Shown: positions 17,769 through 25,830 of the stretch, piece after piece
Position numbering within the stretch: the stretch's first letter is position 1
Layout: each line of letters opens with the position of its first letter
Assembly: GCF_039649665.1 (NCBI RefSeq)
Contig: NZ_JBDJAW010000042.1
Coordinates: forward strand, 1 to 64,000
From: Microbispora sp. ZYX-F-249
Lineage (GTDB): Bacteria; Actinomycetota; Actinomycetes; Streptosporangiales; Streptosporangiaceae
DNA length: 64,000 nucleotides
Direction of reading: 5' to 3'
Program-made: the position numbers and the translations under genes
The notes under the pieces: generated by a model
Told to the model about the DNA's origin: nothing
Databases searched by the model: none
What the model saw: only the letters and a program-made list of their open reading frames with translations

Positions 17769-18788
17769 CTAGAAACGGGCGCCGGCGGCGTACGCGCCGC
17801 GGAGGCGGTCGGCGAGCTTGGCGACCACGGAGCCGGGCACGACGACCTCGGACAGGTTACGGGGGCGCGGCCGGACGGACGGAGCAGGGGCCTTGGGGTC
17901 GGTCTCCCGCTCGACATAGGTGGCCTCGGCGAACCCGCGCACGGCCGCCGGCAGCGTGTCCCCTCCTGCCGTCGCCAGGTCCTTCAACTGCTCGTACGCC
18001 TCGCGCACGGTGGGGCGGTCGGCGGGGTCGTGGGCGACCATCGCGGCGATGAGCGGCTCGAACTCCGCGGGGAGGCCGCTCAGGTCGGGCTGCACCTCGG
18101 CGCTGATGATGTTCATGAACAGCGCCGCGACCGTCTTGCCTTCGTACGGGTAGTGCTTGGCCAGCGCGAACATCAGCGTCGCGCCGAGCGAGTAGACGTC
18201 GGTGGCGGCGGTGACCGTCTTCGGGGTGTTGGCCTGCTCGGGCGACATGCACGCGGGCGTGCCGAGCGTCGAGGTGGTCGTGGTCAGGTCGGTCGGGCCC
18301 TCGACGAGGGCGACCAGGCCCAGGTCGATGACCTTCGCCCCGTCCTTGCCGAGCAGGATGTTGCCCGGCTTCAGGTCGCGGTGGAGCAGACCGGCCTCGT
18401 GGATGTCCCCCAGGGCGGACGCCAGCAGGACGCCGAGCGTCGCCGCGTGCTCGCCGCTCAGCGGGCCGCGCGTCTCGACGTACTCCTTCAGGCTCAGGCC
18501 GCGCACGTACTCCACCGCGAGCCAGGGCGGTTCCTCGTCCTCGCCGGAGGCGTCGAACAGAGCGGCGACGTGCGGCCCCTGAACGGTGCGTAACGCGTCG
18601 ATCTCCCGGGCGAACCGGGCGCGCGCCTCGGTGTGGCCGAGCAGGTCCTCACGGATGATCTTCACGGCGACCTGTTCGTAGTCGTCGGTGATCCCGTAGA
18701 AGACCCGGCCCATCCCGCCGGAACCGAGCCGTCCGCGTAGCGTGATCCCGCCGATCCGCTGGGGGTCGGAACGGTCCAGGGGGTCCAT
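17769..18788 (-). CDS. Soluble Ser/Thr protein kinase (PknB-type)
   Basis: This 339-residue Hanks-type kinase begins at MDPLDRSDPQR, preceded by GGAGG and AGGTGAGC. Visible motifs are the glycine loop RLGSGGMGRVF, VAVKII, catalytic LHRDLKPGN, VIDLGL (DLG instead of DFG) and the activation segment GTPACMSPEQA. It has no transmembrane helix or extracellular sensor, so it is cytoplasmic; a Pro-rich tail of about 60 residues follows the kinase fold. As first gene of the minus-strand operon, it reads into the SNF2 helicase and methylase genes. That is unusual for DISARM but parallels the kinase PglW in BREX type 2. Alternatively it may regulate both divergent operons. Confidence 0.9.
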   Translation of the reverse strand: MDPLDRSDPQRIGGITLRGRLGSGGMGRVFYGITDDYEQVAVKIIREDLLGHTEARARFAREIDALRTVQGPHVAALFDASGEDEEPPWLAVEYVRGLSLKEYVETRGPLSGEHAATLGVLLASALGDIHEAGLLHRDLKPGNILLGKDGAKVIDLGLVALVEGPTDLTTTTSTLGTPACMSPEQANTPKTVTAATDVYSLGATLMFALAKHYPYEGKTVAALFMNIISAEVQPDLSGLPAEFEPLIAAMVAHDPADRPTVREAYEQLKDLATAGGDTLPAAVRGFAEATYVERETDPKAPAPSVRPRPRNLSEVVVPGSVVAKLADRLRGAYAAGARF

Positions 18789-19154
18789 GCTCACCTGCCT
18801 CCACGGCGACGTCGGGGGTAACGCACCACGCCCAAGATAAGCGGATCGGCCCTCTGAGATGCTCGTTCCGGTCTCAAGAAGATCACACCGCACACCAGGC
18901 GCCCGGCAACACTAGCCGAACGTTGCAGCGCCCGTACAGCAGAACCCTCACGTTGGACCAAACCGTCAATCCACTTGTGTTCTCAGTTCACAATGTGGTC
19001 TACTTGTCCGCGTTCACACCCCGCCGCGGCTTCCCACCGAGTCGACACTTCGAGACGTGATAGTTGACATCTGTACCAGAAGCCGGAAAGATCACGCCGA
19101 TTTCTGGCGCATGGACCGGTCCACCCGGAACCCCGCGTTTCGCACCCCCCAAAT
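18789..19154. other. 366-bp divergent intergenic control region
   Basis: This is the only gene-free stretch over 300 bp. It separates the kinase-SNF2-methylase operon from the membrane/TerY-P/BrxD operon, so both leftward and rightward promoters must lie here. It is lower in GC than the genes around it, especially near 18960-19090. Apart from the rightward promoter candidate listed separately I find no convincing operator palindrome, ORF or structured RNA. Confidence 0.7.
19064..19092 (+). promoter_or_regulatory. Candidate sigma70-type promoter for the TerY-P/BrxD operon
   Basis: A perfect TTGACA hexamer (19064-19069) is followed after 17 bp by AAAGAT (19087-19092), a weak match to TATAAT. 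The spacing is ideal and the site lies about 60 bp before the first start codon of the rightward operon. The weak -10 makes this a candidate only. Confidence 0.35.
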
Positions 19155-20846
19155 ATGACGAGAGGACGTCGGTCTTCCGTGACGGACCAGGAGCTTGCCG
19201 CCGAACTCCGTAAGCTCGCGAGGCACCCCGCGTTGGCCGCCCGGGCGGACCAGCTCGCCGATCTCGCGGACGCCGTGGACGACCCGGACAAGGCCGAGCT
19301 GTGGTGCGAGGTGGACCTGTTCGCCGCCTTCCCGCCGGAGGACACCGTCCAGGTGATCGTGCCGTCCACGCCGGCCTGGCAGAAGACCGTCAGGGTCATC
19401 TACTACGCGCAGGCCGTGCTGGTCTTCTTCCCGATCGCCATCACGTGGCTCGGGCTGAAGAAGGCGACCACGGCGTACGGGGAGGCCCTCGCGTCGGGAG
19501 GGGTCGAGGTCGCGCGCCGGCCGTTCCTGGAGATGTGGCAGCAGGGCTTCGACGGCAAGCTCGGCGGCCTGTGGAAGTTCGACAACGTGGCGATGATGAC
19601 GCTCACCATGCTCGCCCTCGTGATCGGCGTAACCCTCGCGGAGCGCTACATGCACCGCTGGGAGGACGAACGGGCGAGTGAGCAGGAGGAACAGCTGCGT
19701 CCGCGCCTCCTGTCGGCGCTCACCCGGGCGACCCTGTTTCTCGGCCGGGTACGCCTGGCATCTCCCGCCCGGTTCCAGGCCGAGCTGACCAAGAGCGCGA
19801 GCGAGCTGAGCAAGGTCGGCAGGACCATGAACAAGGTCCACAAGCAGGTCGTGGAGGAGCTGGAGAAGGCGCTGGAGGCCACCGGCCAGGCCACGGACGC
19901 GTTGACCGCGGGTGCCGCCGAGGTGCGGGACTCGGTCGCGAGCCTGGACAAGCACATGGCCGCCGTCTCCTCGGCCGCCGAGACCCTGCTGCGTTCGGTC
20001 GAGCGCACCGCCTATGCCATCGACTCCGTGGGCGAGAAGACCGACGAGGCGGTCGACCGGGTCGGTGACCGGCTCGGCAGTGTGATCACCGACTCGGCGA
20101 CCGGTCTGCGCAGGTCCCTCGACGAAGTCGCCACGCTCACCGGCCAGGCCGTGCGCGACATGGCGGACTCCACCGGCCAGGTGGTCAAGGACCTCGCGAA
20201 CTCGACGGAACAGGTCGTGCGTGACCTGGCGGACTCGACCGGGCAGGCCGTGCGCGACACGGCGGCGAGCCTGGACGCACGCGTCGGCGAACTGGTGAGC
20301 GCCACGGCCGGTATCGGTCCCGCCGTGAGCAGGGTGGAGACCGCCGCCACCGAGAGCGGTGCCCGGATCAGTGACGCCCTCACCAGCGGCAGCGGCACCC
20401 TCGCCGCCGTGTTCGGCGGTGCCGGAGCCGACATCAGGGAGGCGCTCGACGACTGGGCCGGCACCGCGAGCGCGCACGCCGCGAGGATCGAGATGGTCTC
20501 GGACACCGCGGGCCGCACCGTGGGGCTGCTGGAGGAGACGCGGGACGCGCTCGACCGGCTGCCCGCCGACCTCGCGCGGTCTCTCCAGGACGTCCCGGCG
20601 GCCGTCCGCGACGTCACCGGTCCCGAGATCGCCGCGCTGGAGGCCGCCATCGTCCGGTTGGAGGAAGCCGTACGGCAGGCGGCAGAAGCCGTCGCCGCCG
20701 GCGCCGCGGTCCGTCGCTCCGCGGACCAGGCGGACGTCTCGGTCCAGCCGGCGCTCTTCACCGTGTCCACTGAGCCGTCCCCTGAGGCTCACCCGCTCGT
20801 GACCCCCGCGGCGGACGCGGACGGCGGCGACGGAGGACGTGCGTGA
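19155..20846 (+). CDS. Two-TM membrane protein with long cytoplasmic coiled-coil tail (ZorA/MotA-like candidate)
   Basis: This 563-residue protein has hydrophobic segments at about 79-99 and 143-162, separated by a 40-residue loop, then roughly 380 residues of almost unbroken Ala/Asp/Glu/Ser/Thr-rich helix. Four 11-residue repeats (about 329-372) point to a hendecad coiled coil, as in chemoreceptor signalling stalks. No chemoreceptor core motif is visible. It is coupled by GTGA overlap to a single-TM protein with an intramembrane Asp. That pairing recalls ion-driven stators such as ZorA/ZorB and MotA/MotB, where the A protein carries TM helices and a long tail. The ATG at 19155 was chosen; GTG at 19179 is an alternative with GAGAGGAC upstream. 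The stator analogy is inference. Confidence 0.7.
   Translation: MTRGRRSSVTDQELAAELRKLARHPALAARADQLADLADAVDDPDKAELWCEVDLFAAFPPEDTVQVIVPSTPAWQKTVRVIYYAQAVLVFFPIAITWLGLKKATTAYGEALASGGVEVARRPFLEMWQQGFDGKLGGLWKFDNVAMMTLTMLALVIGVTLAERYMHRWEDERASEQEEQLRPRLLSALTRATLFLGRVRLASPARFQAELTKSASELSKVGRTMNKVHKQVVEELEKALEATGQATDALTAGAAEVRDSVASLDKHMAAVSSAAETLLRSVERTAYAIDSVGEKTDEAVDRVGDRLGSVITDSATGLRRSLDEVATLTGQAVRDMADSTGQVVKDLANSTEQVVRDLADSTGQAVRDTAASLDARVGELVSATAGIGPAVSRVETAATESGARISDALTSGSGTLAAVFGGAGADIREALDDWAGTASAHAARIEMVSDTAGRTVGLLEETRDALDRLPADLARSLQDVPAAVRDVTGPEIAALEAAIVRLEEAVRQAAEAVAAGAAVRRSADQADVSVQPALFTVSTEPSPEAHPLVTPAADADGGDGGRA
20139..20270 (+). repeat. Four 33-bp repeats encoding 11-residue coiled-coil units
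   Basis: Within the coiled-coil membrane protein, four consecutive 33-bp units encode TGQAVRDMADS, TGQVVKDLANS, TEQVVRDLADS and TGQAVRDTAAS. Third-base differences between copies show the repeat is kept at protein level. An 11-residue period is characteristic of hendecad coiled coils. Confidence 0.8.
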
Positions 20847-21379
20847 GGACCCGTCATGGTTCGGGATCGTCCCTGCTCCTCGCGGGGTGGCTGTTCGCCG
20901 ACCTCCTGCTCGGGCTCACGATCATCATGCTGGGCGCGCAGGCGCCGCCTCCGGCACCGGCCAAGCCCCTGGGCGCGGAGGGAACCGCGAGCGCGTCACC
21001 GACCCCCTCGCCGAGCGCCTCTCCCTGCGCTACGCAGACCGCCGGCGTCGGGGCGAAGGCGACGAAGATCTCGTTCTCCGTCAACCCCGGCGCCAGTGAC
21101 GCCGCCCTCACCCGTCAGGTGAGGTCGGAGTTGCTCAAGCACAGGAGCCGCCTCGCCGGCAGGCATGCCGGCATGGTGCTCACCTTCGGCGCCGCGGGTG
21201 GAGCCGGCGACGGCGTGCATCTCGCGAGCCGCGTCAACGACGCCGTCAGCACGGCCTTCCCCGGCATCTTCGGGACGGCGGCCACCCGCGACTTCCATGA
21301 TCTCGCCGCTCCGGCCGGGTCGATCTCCATGGAGATCTACTTCGTGACCAGCGGCTGTACCCGCACCTCGAAGAGCTGA
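20843..21379 (+). CDS. Single-TM extracytoplasmic protein with intramembrane Asp (ZorB/MotB-like candidate)
   Basis: This 178-residue protein has one TM helix at about 11-31 containing GWLFADLLLGL, with Asp20 buried in the helix. A Pro/Ser-rich linker (34-62) and a compact domain at about 72-175 follow outside the membrane. Cys62 and Cys172 bracket that domain and could form a disulfide. A charged Asp near the start of a lone TM helix is the hallmark of MotB, ExbD and ZorB, where it carries protons or ions. The VLTFG...LASRVNDAV stretch could be a divergent OmpA-like fold, but key peptidoglycan-binding residues are not obvious. The GTG start overlaps the upstream stop. Function is unproven. 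Confidence 0.65.
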   Translation: MRTRHGSGSSLLLAGWLFADLLLGLTIIMLGAQAPPPAPAKPLGAEGTASASPTPSPSASPCATQTAGVGAKATKISFSVNPGASDAALTRQVRSELLKHRSRLAGRHAGMVLTFGAAGGAGDGVHLASRVNDAVSTAFPGIFGTAATRDFHDLAAPAGSISMEIYFVTSGCTRTSKS

Positions 21380-21389
21380 GGACCACCCG

Positions 21390-22061
21390 ATGAGTGAACA
21401 GGTACTCCCCTTCTACCTTGTCTGCGACGAGTCGTACTCCATGCAGGGAGCGCCGCTCGACGCCATCAACCAGGAGCTCCCCCTGATCTACCAGGAGATC
21501 GCCGTCAACCCGGTGGTGGCCGACCGGGTGAGGCTCGCCATCATCGGGTTCAGCAGCACCGCCGAGGTGCTGCTCCCGCTGGCCGACCTCAACGACGTGC
21601 ACTCGATGCCGCAGCTGTCGCCTCGCGGCGCGACCAGCTACGGCGCCGCGTTCTCCCTGCTGAAGCACACGATCGAGCAGGACATCGCGGGGCTGAAGCA
21701 TGACGGCCATGTCCCCTATCGGCCCACCGTGTTCTTCCTCACGGACGGGCTTCCCACGGACGAGTGGCATGTCGAGCACAAGAACCTGGTCAGCCGCGAC
21801 TTCAGGGCCCATCCGACCATCCTGGCCTTCGGGTTCGGCGACGTGGACCCCACGACCCTGCAGCAGGTGGCCACCTTCCGGGCGTTCATCGCGAACAGCG
21901 ATATGTCGCCCGCGCAGGCCCTGCGCGAGTTCGCGCGGCAGCTGCTCAACTCCGTGGTCCAGTCGGCGGTCGCGTCGTCGGCAAACCCCTCGGGCGCCGC
22001 CCAGATCGTCGTCCCCGACCAGGTGCCGGGCTACACGGTTCTCGCCCCCGACCCGCTCTGA
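21390..22061 (+). CDS. TerY-like von Willebrand factor A domain protein
   Basis: This 223-residue cytoplasmic protein consists of a vWA domain. The metal-ion-dependent adhesion site is intact: D13-E-S-Y-S17 (DxSxS), a Thr in RGATSYGAAF near 83, and Asp in FLTDGLPTD near 120. It matches the TerY group, which occurs with a PP2C phosphatase and a kinase as the TerY-P triad described alongside tellurite-type stress systems and DNA-processing genes. Both partners lie immediately downstream. The start is 10 bp after the preceding stop. A role as a metal-dependent scaffold for the phospho-signalling pair is inferred from those families. Confidence 0.88.
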   Translation: MSEQVLPFYLVCDESYSMQGAPLDAINQELPLIYQEIAVNPVVADRVRLAIIGFSSTAEVLLPLADLNDVHSMPQLSPRGATSYGAAFSLLKHTIEQDIAGLKHDGHVPYRPTVFFLTDGLPTDEWHVEHKNLVSRDFRAHPTILAFGFGDVDPTTLQQVATFRAFIANSDMSPAQALREFARQLLNSVVQSAVASSANPSGAAQIVVPDQVPGYTVLAPDPL

Positions 22062-22087
22062 ACCGTACGCCGGAAAAGGAACCCCCC

Positions 22088-22969
22088 ATGGAACAGCTCC
22101 AGGAGTACGCGGCGACCGAGACCGCGGAGGCCGTACCCGGAATCCCCCCGCCGCTCGTCATCGGCCGTGAGCCGCGCGTCCCGTCCGAGCCGGGCGCGCT
22201 GCCCTCGGTGCAGCGGCCGGACACCGAGATCGACGGAGCCGCACTGCCCGGCCTCGTGGTGCGGGCCGCCTCCGTCCGGGGCGACGTCCACCGCTACTAC
22301 GGCACACCGCGACAGGACGCGATGGGGCTCTGGCACGACGGCGACCGCACGCTGCTGGCCTGCGTGGCTGACGGCCTGGGCAGCAAGGAGCTCTCGCAGC
22401 TCGGCGCGGACACGGCCTGCCGGGCCGCCCACGCCTATCTCGACGGCCTGCTCGCCGACGATCCCGCGGAGCCCGCCCGGCGCTTGGTCGAGAGCATCGC
22501 CCGGGAGATCCGGGAACAGGCGGAGCGGTGCGAGGCGCCGCCGGACGAGTTGTCCACCACCTTCCTCGCCGCCGTGGTGCAGGAACGGCCCGAGACGCCG
22601 GCGCATCGCGTCGTCCTCGTGCGTGTCGGCGACTGCGACGCCTGGCGGCTGCACCGGGGGGTGCTGGTGCCCTGCTTCGATGACGACGACAAAGAGGAGG
22701 AGGCGATGGTCGCGACCTCGGAGACCCGCGCTCTGCCTCGCCACATCGAGCATGTCGAAGTCAGACAACTGGATCTCCACCCGGGCGACATGCTGCTCCT
22801 GTGCACGGACGGCCTGTCGAAGCCCATGCGTGGTCCGCAGGTGAGCACCCAGTTGGCGGCCTGGTGGCACAACGGCCCGCCGTCGTTGACCGAGTTCTTC
22901 TGGCAGATGAGCTTCCGGGCGAAGACACACGACGACGACCGGACCGCCGTGTGCATCTGGAGAGTCTGA
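22088..22969 (+). CDS. PP2C-family Ser/Thr phosphatase (TerY-P triad)
   Basis: This 293-residue protein starts at MEQLQEYAATE, seven bases after GGAAAAGGA. It has PP2C metal-binding motifs: Asp in GTPRQDAMGLW, VADGLGSKE, LLLCTDGLS and the C-terminal DDDRTAV. An N-terminal extension of about 60 residues, Pro-rich and probably disordered, precedes the catalytic core. It would dephosphorylate targets of the kinase that begins at the next base after its stop codon. Together with the vWA protein it completes the TerY-P triad. No TM helix is present, so it acts in the cytoplasm. Confidence 0.9.
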   Translation: MEQLQEYAATETAEAVPGIPPPLVIGREPRVPSEPGALPSVQRPDTEIDGAALPGLVVRAASVRGDVHRYYGTPRQDAMGLWHDGDRTLLACVADGLGSKELSQLGADTACRAAHAYLDGLLADDPAEPARRLVESIAREIREQAERCEAPPDELSTTFLAAVVQERPETPAHRVVLVRVGDCDAWRLHRGVLVPCFDDDDKEEEAMVATSETRALPRHIEHVEVRQLDLHPGDMLLLCTDGLSKPMRGPQVSTQLAAWWHNGPPSLTEFFWQMSFRAKTHDDDRTAVCIWRV

Positions 22970-24508
22970 ATGCCCTTCACCCCCCACCCCCTCGACCGGC
23001 AGCGCCACACCCTCGCCCTCGAAGCCGATCGCCTCGGCGAGGGCGGCCAGGGCGTGGTCACCCGGGTGCTCGGGCCGGAGAACCTCGTCTACAAGGAGTA
23101 CATGCCGCAGGCCAGCCAGGTGAACGACCGCGCCCTGGCCGACCTTGTCGACTTCGGTCAGCGGCAGGCCGCCGGGGAGGCACGCACCCTGCTCGCCCAG
23201 TGCGCCTGGCCCGTGGCGCGGGTGGTGAGCGGGGGCAGGGTCACCGGCTTCCTGATGCCGGAGGTGCCCGGTGAGTTCTACGGTCCGATCGGCGGCAAGC
23301 CCAAGCTGGTCGAACTGCAGTATCTGCTGTACGAGCCCAACTGGGCCTGGCAGGACCTGCACCAGCCTCATGTCATGGGCCGCCTGGAGATCGCGACGCT
23401 GGCCGCCAAGCTGATCGACCTGCTCCACAACCACGGCTGGATCGTCGGCGACCTGTCGTTCCGCAATCTCCTGTGGCGGCCCGCGGCGCCGTACAAGGTC
23501 TTCATGCTCGACTGCGACGGCCTGCGCCGGCACGGAGCCGAGCCGGTGCTGCGGCAGGCGCACACGCCCGACTGGAACGACCCGCACCAGCCGTCCAGCG
23601 GCCCGGACCTGGACACCGACCGGTACAAGCTCGCGCTGCTGGTCGGCCGGGTGCTGTCGCGGACCGCGTCGGTGCGGCCCGGCGAGGAGCCCGCGCTGCT
23701 TCCCGGTCTTCCGGATCAGGTGACCACGCCGGTCAGAGAGCTCTTCGCCCGGGCGGCAGGGCCGCGCGGCACCCGCCCGGCCGTGGCCGAGTGGGTGCAG
23801 GCGCTGGAAGGCCGCAAGCGCATCGCGGTGACCCGCCCATCCCGTCCGCAGCCCTCGGCCCCCACCGGCCCCCTCGCCCCCATGAACCTGGGCACGGGCA
23901 GGAGCAGCGTCCCCATCAGCCGGCCGGTGCCCAACAGCCGACGGGCACCCTCCCAGCCGGTGGTGAATCCGACGCCGATCGAGCGGCGATGGGCACCCCT
24001 GTCGCACAAAGGCGGAGTGCCGGCAGGGCAGGCTGGTCAAGCCGCACGCACCGCCGCACCGACGCAACCGGGTTTCCAAGCGGCGACCAAGGTCGCGCGG
24101 CTGCGGCCCGTATCGGTGACGGCGCCCGCGTCCGGTTCCCCGGCCGCGGCACCGCCGACGACTCCGGCGACTCCGGCGACAGGCCGGCCCACGCTGGGGC
24201 AGCGGGTGATCAACTCGCGGACCTATGCGGAGCAGCGCCTGCTGGCTCCCCGGGGCGGGGTCGTCGACGACGGCGCGGTGGCACGTGTCATCGACCACCT
24301 CGCGGCGGGCACGGGGCGGGACGCGGTGGTGAACATCGCGCGGCTGCTCGGGGAGACGTCGGACAGGACGGTCCTGCTCATGCGGGCATCGAAGAACCTG
24401 CTCAACGTGGAGCAGGCGGATGTGATCGCGCTGAAGGACGGCGACCGCACGGTCGAACTGAACGTGTCGCTGCTGGAAGAGCAGTTCCTCGAGGAGGATG
24501 AGCCGTGA
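22970..24508 (+). CDS. TerY-P type protein kinase with PglZ-tail-like C-terminal segment
   Basis: This 512-residue protein has a divergent kinase fold at residues 1-285: glycine loop GEGGQGVV, Lys in LVYKEYM, catalytic WIVGDLSFRNLLW and FMLDCDGL (DCD in place of DFG). Such kinases accompany TerY and PP2C. A Pro/Ala-rich linker (285-405) leads to a C-terminal module of about 100 residues ending LLNVEQADVIALKDGDR...VELNVSLLEEQF. From memory, this tail resembles the end of BREX-2 PglZ proteins (LLNV...VL...LD..LL..QF). If so, it may dock onto the BrxD-like ATPase encoded next, whose start overlaps this stop (GTGA). Kinase activity is likely because Lys and Asp remain; the tail homology is inference. 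Confidence 0.8.
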   Translation: MPFTPHPLDRQRHTLALEADRLGEGGQGVVTRVLGPENLVYKEYMPQASQVNDRALADLVDFGQRQAAGEARTLLAQCAWPVARVVSGGRVTGFLMPEVPGEFYGPIGGKPKLVELQYLLYEPNWAWQDLHQPHVMGRLEIATLAAKLIDLLHNHGWIVGDLSFRNLLWRPAAPYKVFMLDCDGLRRHGAEPVLRQAHTPDWNDPHQPSSGPDLDTDRYKLALLVGRVLSRTASVRPGEEPALLPGLPDQVTTPVRELFARAAGPRGTRPAVAEWVQALEGRKRIAVTRPSRPQPSAPTGPLAPMNLGTGRSSVPISRPVPNSRRAPSQPVVNPTPIERRWAPLSHKGGVPAGQAGQAARTAAPTQPGFQAATKVARLRPVSVTAPASGSPAAAPPTTPATPATGRPTLGQRVINSRTYAEQRLLAPRGGVVDDGAVARVIDHLAAGTGRDAVVNIARLLGETSDRTVLLMRASKNLLNVEQADVIALKDGDRTVELNVSLLEEQFLEEDEP

Positions 24509-25830
24509 CGGCGAAGGTCAGCCGGGCGAGGCGACGGCAGATCATCGATGCCCTGGGCCGCGGGACCGTGCCGCGCAACGGCCTCGACCTGTTCGCGGTC
24601 GGCATGGATCGCTTCGAGAAGGCGCTCGACGACGATCTGACGGCGGTCACGGCGGGTGGCGCGGGGTTCAAGGCGGTCCGGGGCGAGTACGGCTCGGGCA
24701 AGACGTTCTTCGCGCGCTGGCTGGCCGAACGGGCCAAGCGGAAGAGGATGGCCACGAGCGAGATCCAGATCTCGGACCGGACGACGCCCCTGCACCGGCT
24801 GGAGACCGTCTACCGCTCGCTGATCGGCGGCCTGAGCACGGCGACCTCGCCGCCGAGCGCGCTGCGGGACATCGTGGACACCTGGCTTCTCGCTCTCGAG
24901 GACGACACCGGGGTGGCCAAGGACGCCCGAGGCGCGATGACGGTCGCGGTGGAGGACCTCATCGAGTCGCGGCTGGCGGAGACCGCCAGGAACGCGCCCG
25001 CGTTCGCGACCGCGCTGCGCTTCTACCGGCGGGCTCGGCTGGCCGGCGACAACGCGACCGCCGACGGCCTGCTCGCCTGGGTGGGCGGCGAGCCGAACGT
25101 CGCGTCGAACGTCCGCCGCTACGCCGGGCTCAAGGGCGACGTCGACTCGGCCGCGGCCCTGCACTTTCTGCAGGGCCTGCTGGTCGTGCTGCGGGACTGC
25201 GGCTATCCCGGGTTGCTCGTCGTGCTCGACGAGGTCGAGACTCTGCAGCGGATGCGCAGCGACAACCGCGACCGGAGCCTGAACACCCTGCGGCAGCTCA
25301 TCGACGAGATCGACAAGGGCCGGTTCCCCGGTCTCTACCTGGTCATCACCGGCACGCCCGCCTTCTATGACGGCCAGCAGGGCGTGCAGCGGTCCCCCGC
25401 CCTCACGCAGCGGCTGCACTCCGACTTCAAGACCGACGCGCGGTTCGACACCGCCCGGGCGGTGCAGATCCGGCTCACCGGGTTCGACCGCGACAAGCTG
25501 GTCGAGCTGGGCTGCGCCGTACGCGATCTGTACGCCCAGGGAGACCCCGCCGAGCAGCGGATCAGGACGCTCGTGGACGACGCCTACGTCAAGGACCTGG
25601 CGTCGGCGGTGGCCGGTCATCTCGGGGCCGGAGTGGCACCCCGCGTCTTCCTGCGCAAGCTCGTCGCCGACGTGCTGTACCGCGTCTCCGACCACGAGGA
25701 CTTCCACCCGCGCAGGGACTACCGGGAGGTCCGGGTCGAGGAGGGCGAGCTGAACGACGACGAGCTGAACGCGTTGCGCCGTGGCCGCGCCGCCGCCTCG
25801 GCCGACGACGTGGAGCTCGACCTGTCGTGA
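24505..25830 (+). CDS. BrxD-like ATPase (DUF2791 family)
   Basis: This 441-residue AAA-type ATPase carries Walker A GEYGSGKT at 60-67 and a Walker B-like LLVVLDEVETL near 240. The N-terminal RQIIDALGRGTVP...GLDLFAVG motif and the overall layout match BrxD/DUF2791 proteins of BREX type 2 and of TerY-P loci. GAGGAGG lies eight bases upstream of the GTG start. It overlaps both neighbours by four bases. In BREX, BrxD is paired with the BrxHI helicase; the same pair is kept here without pglX or pglZ in the window. It probably loads or powers the helicase on DNA; that mechanism is inferred. Confidence 0.87.
   Translation: MTAKVSRARRRQIIDALGRGTVPRNGLDLFAVGMDRFEKALDDDLTAVTAGGAGFKAVRGEYGSGKTFFARWLAERAKRKRMATSEIQISDRTTPLHRLETVYRSLIGGLSTATSPPSALRDIVDTWLLALEDDTGVAKDARGAMTVAVEDLIESRLAETARNAPAFATALRFYRRARLAGDNATADGLLAWVGGEPNVASNVRRYAGLKGDVDSAAALHFLQGLLVVLRDCGYPGLLVVLDEVETLQRMRSDNRDRSLNTLRQLIDEIDKGRFPGLYLVITGTPAFYDGQQGVQRSPALTQRLHSDFKTDARFDTARAVQIRLTGFDRDKLVELGCAVRDLYAQGDPAEQRIRTLVDDAYVKDLASAVAGHLGAGVAPRVFLRKLVADVLYRVSDHEDFHPRRDYREVRVEEGELNDDELNALRRGRAAASADDVELDLS

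Noticed and set aside
21390-24508. Tellurite-resistance operon
   Set aside because: The TerY-P triad is present but TerC, TerD-type and other ter core genes are not.
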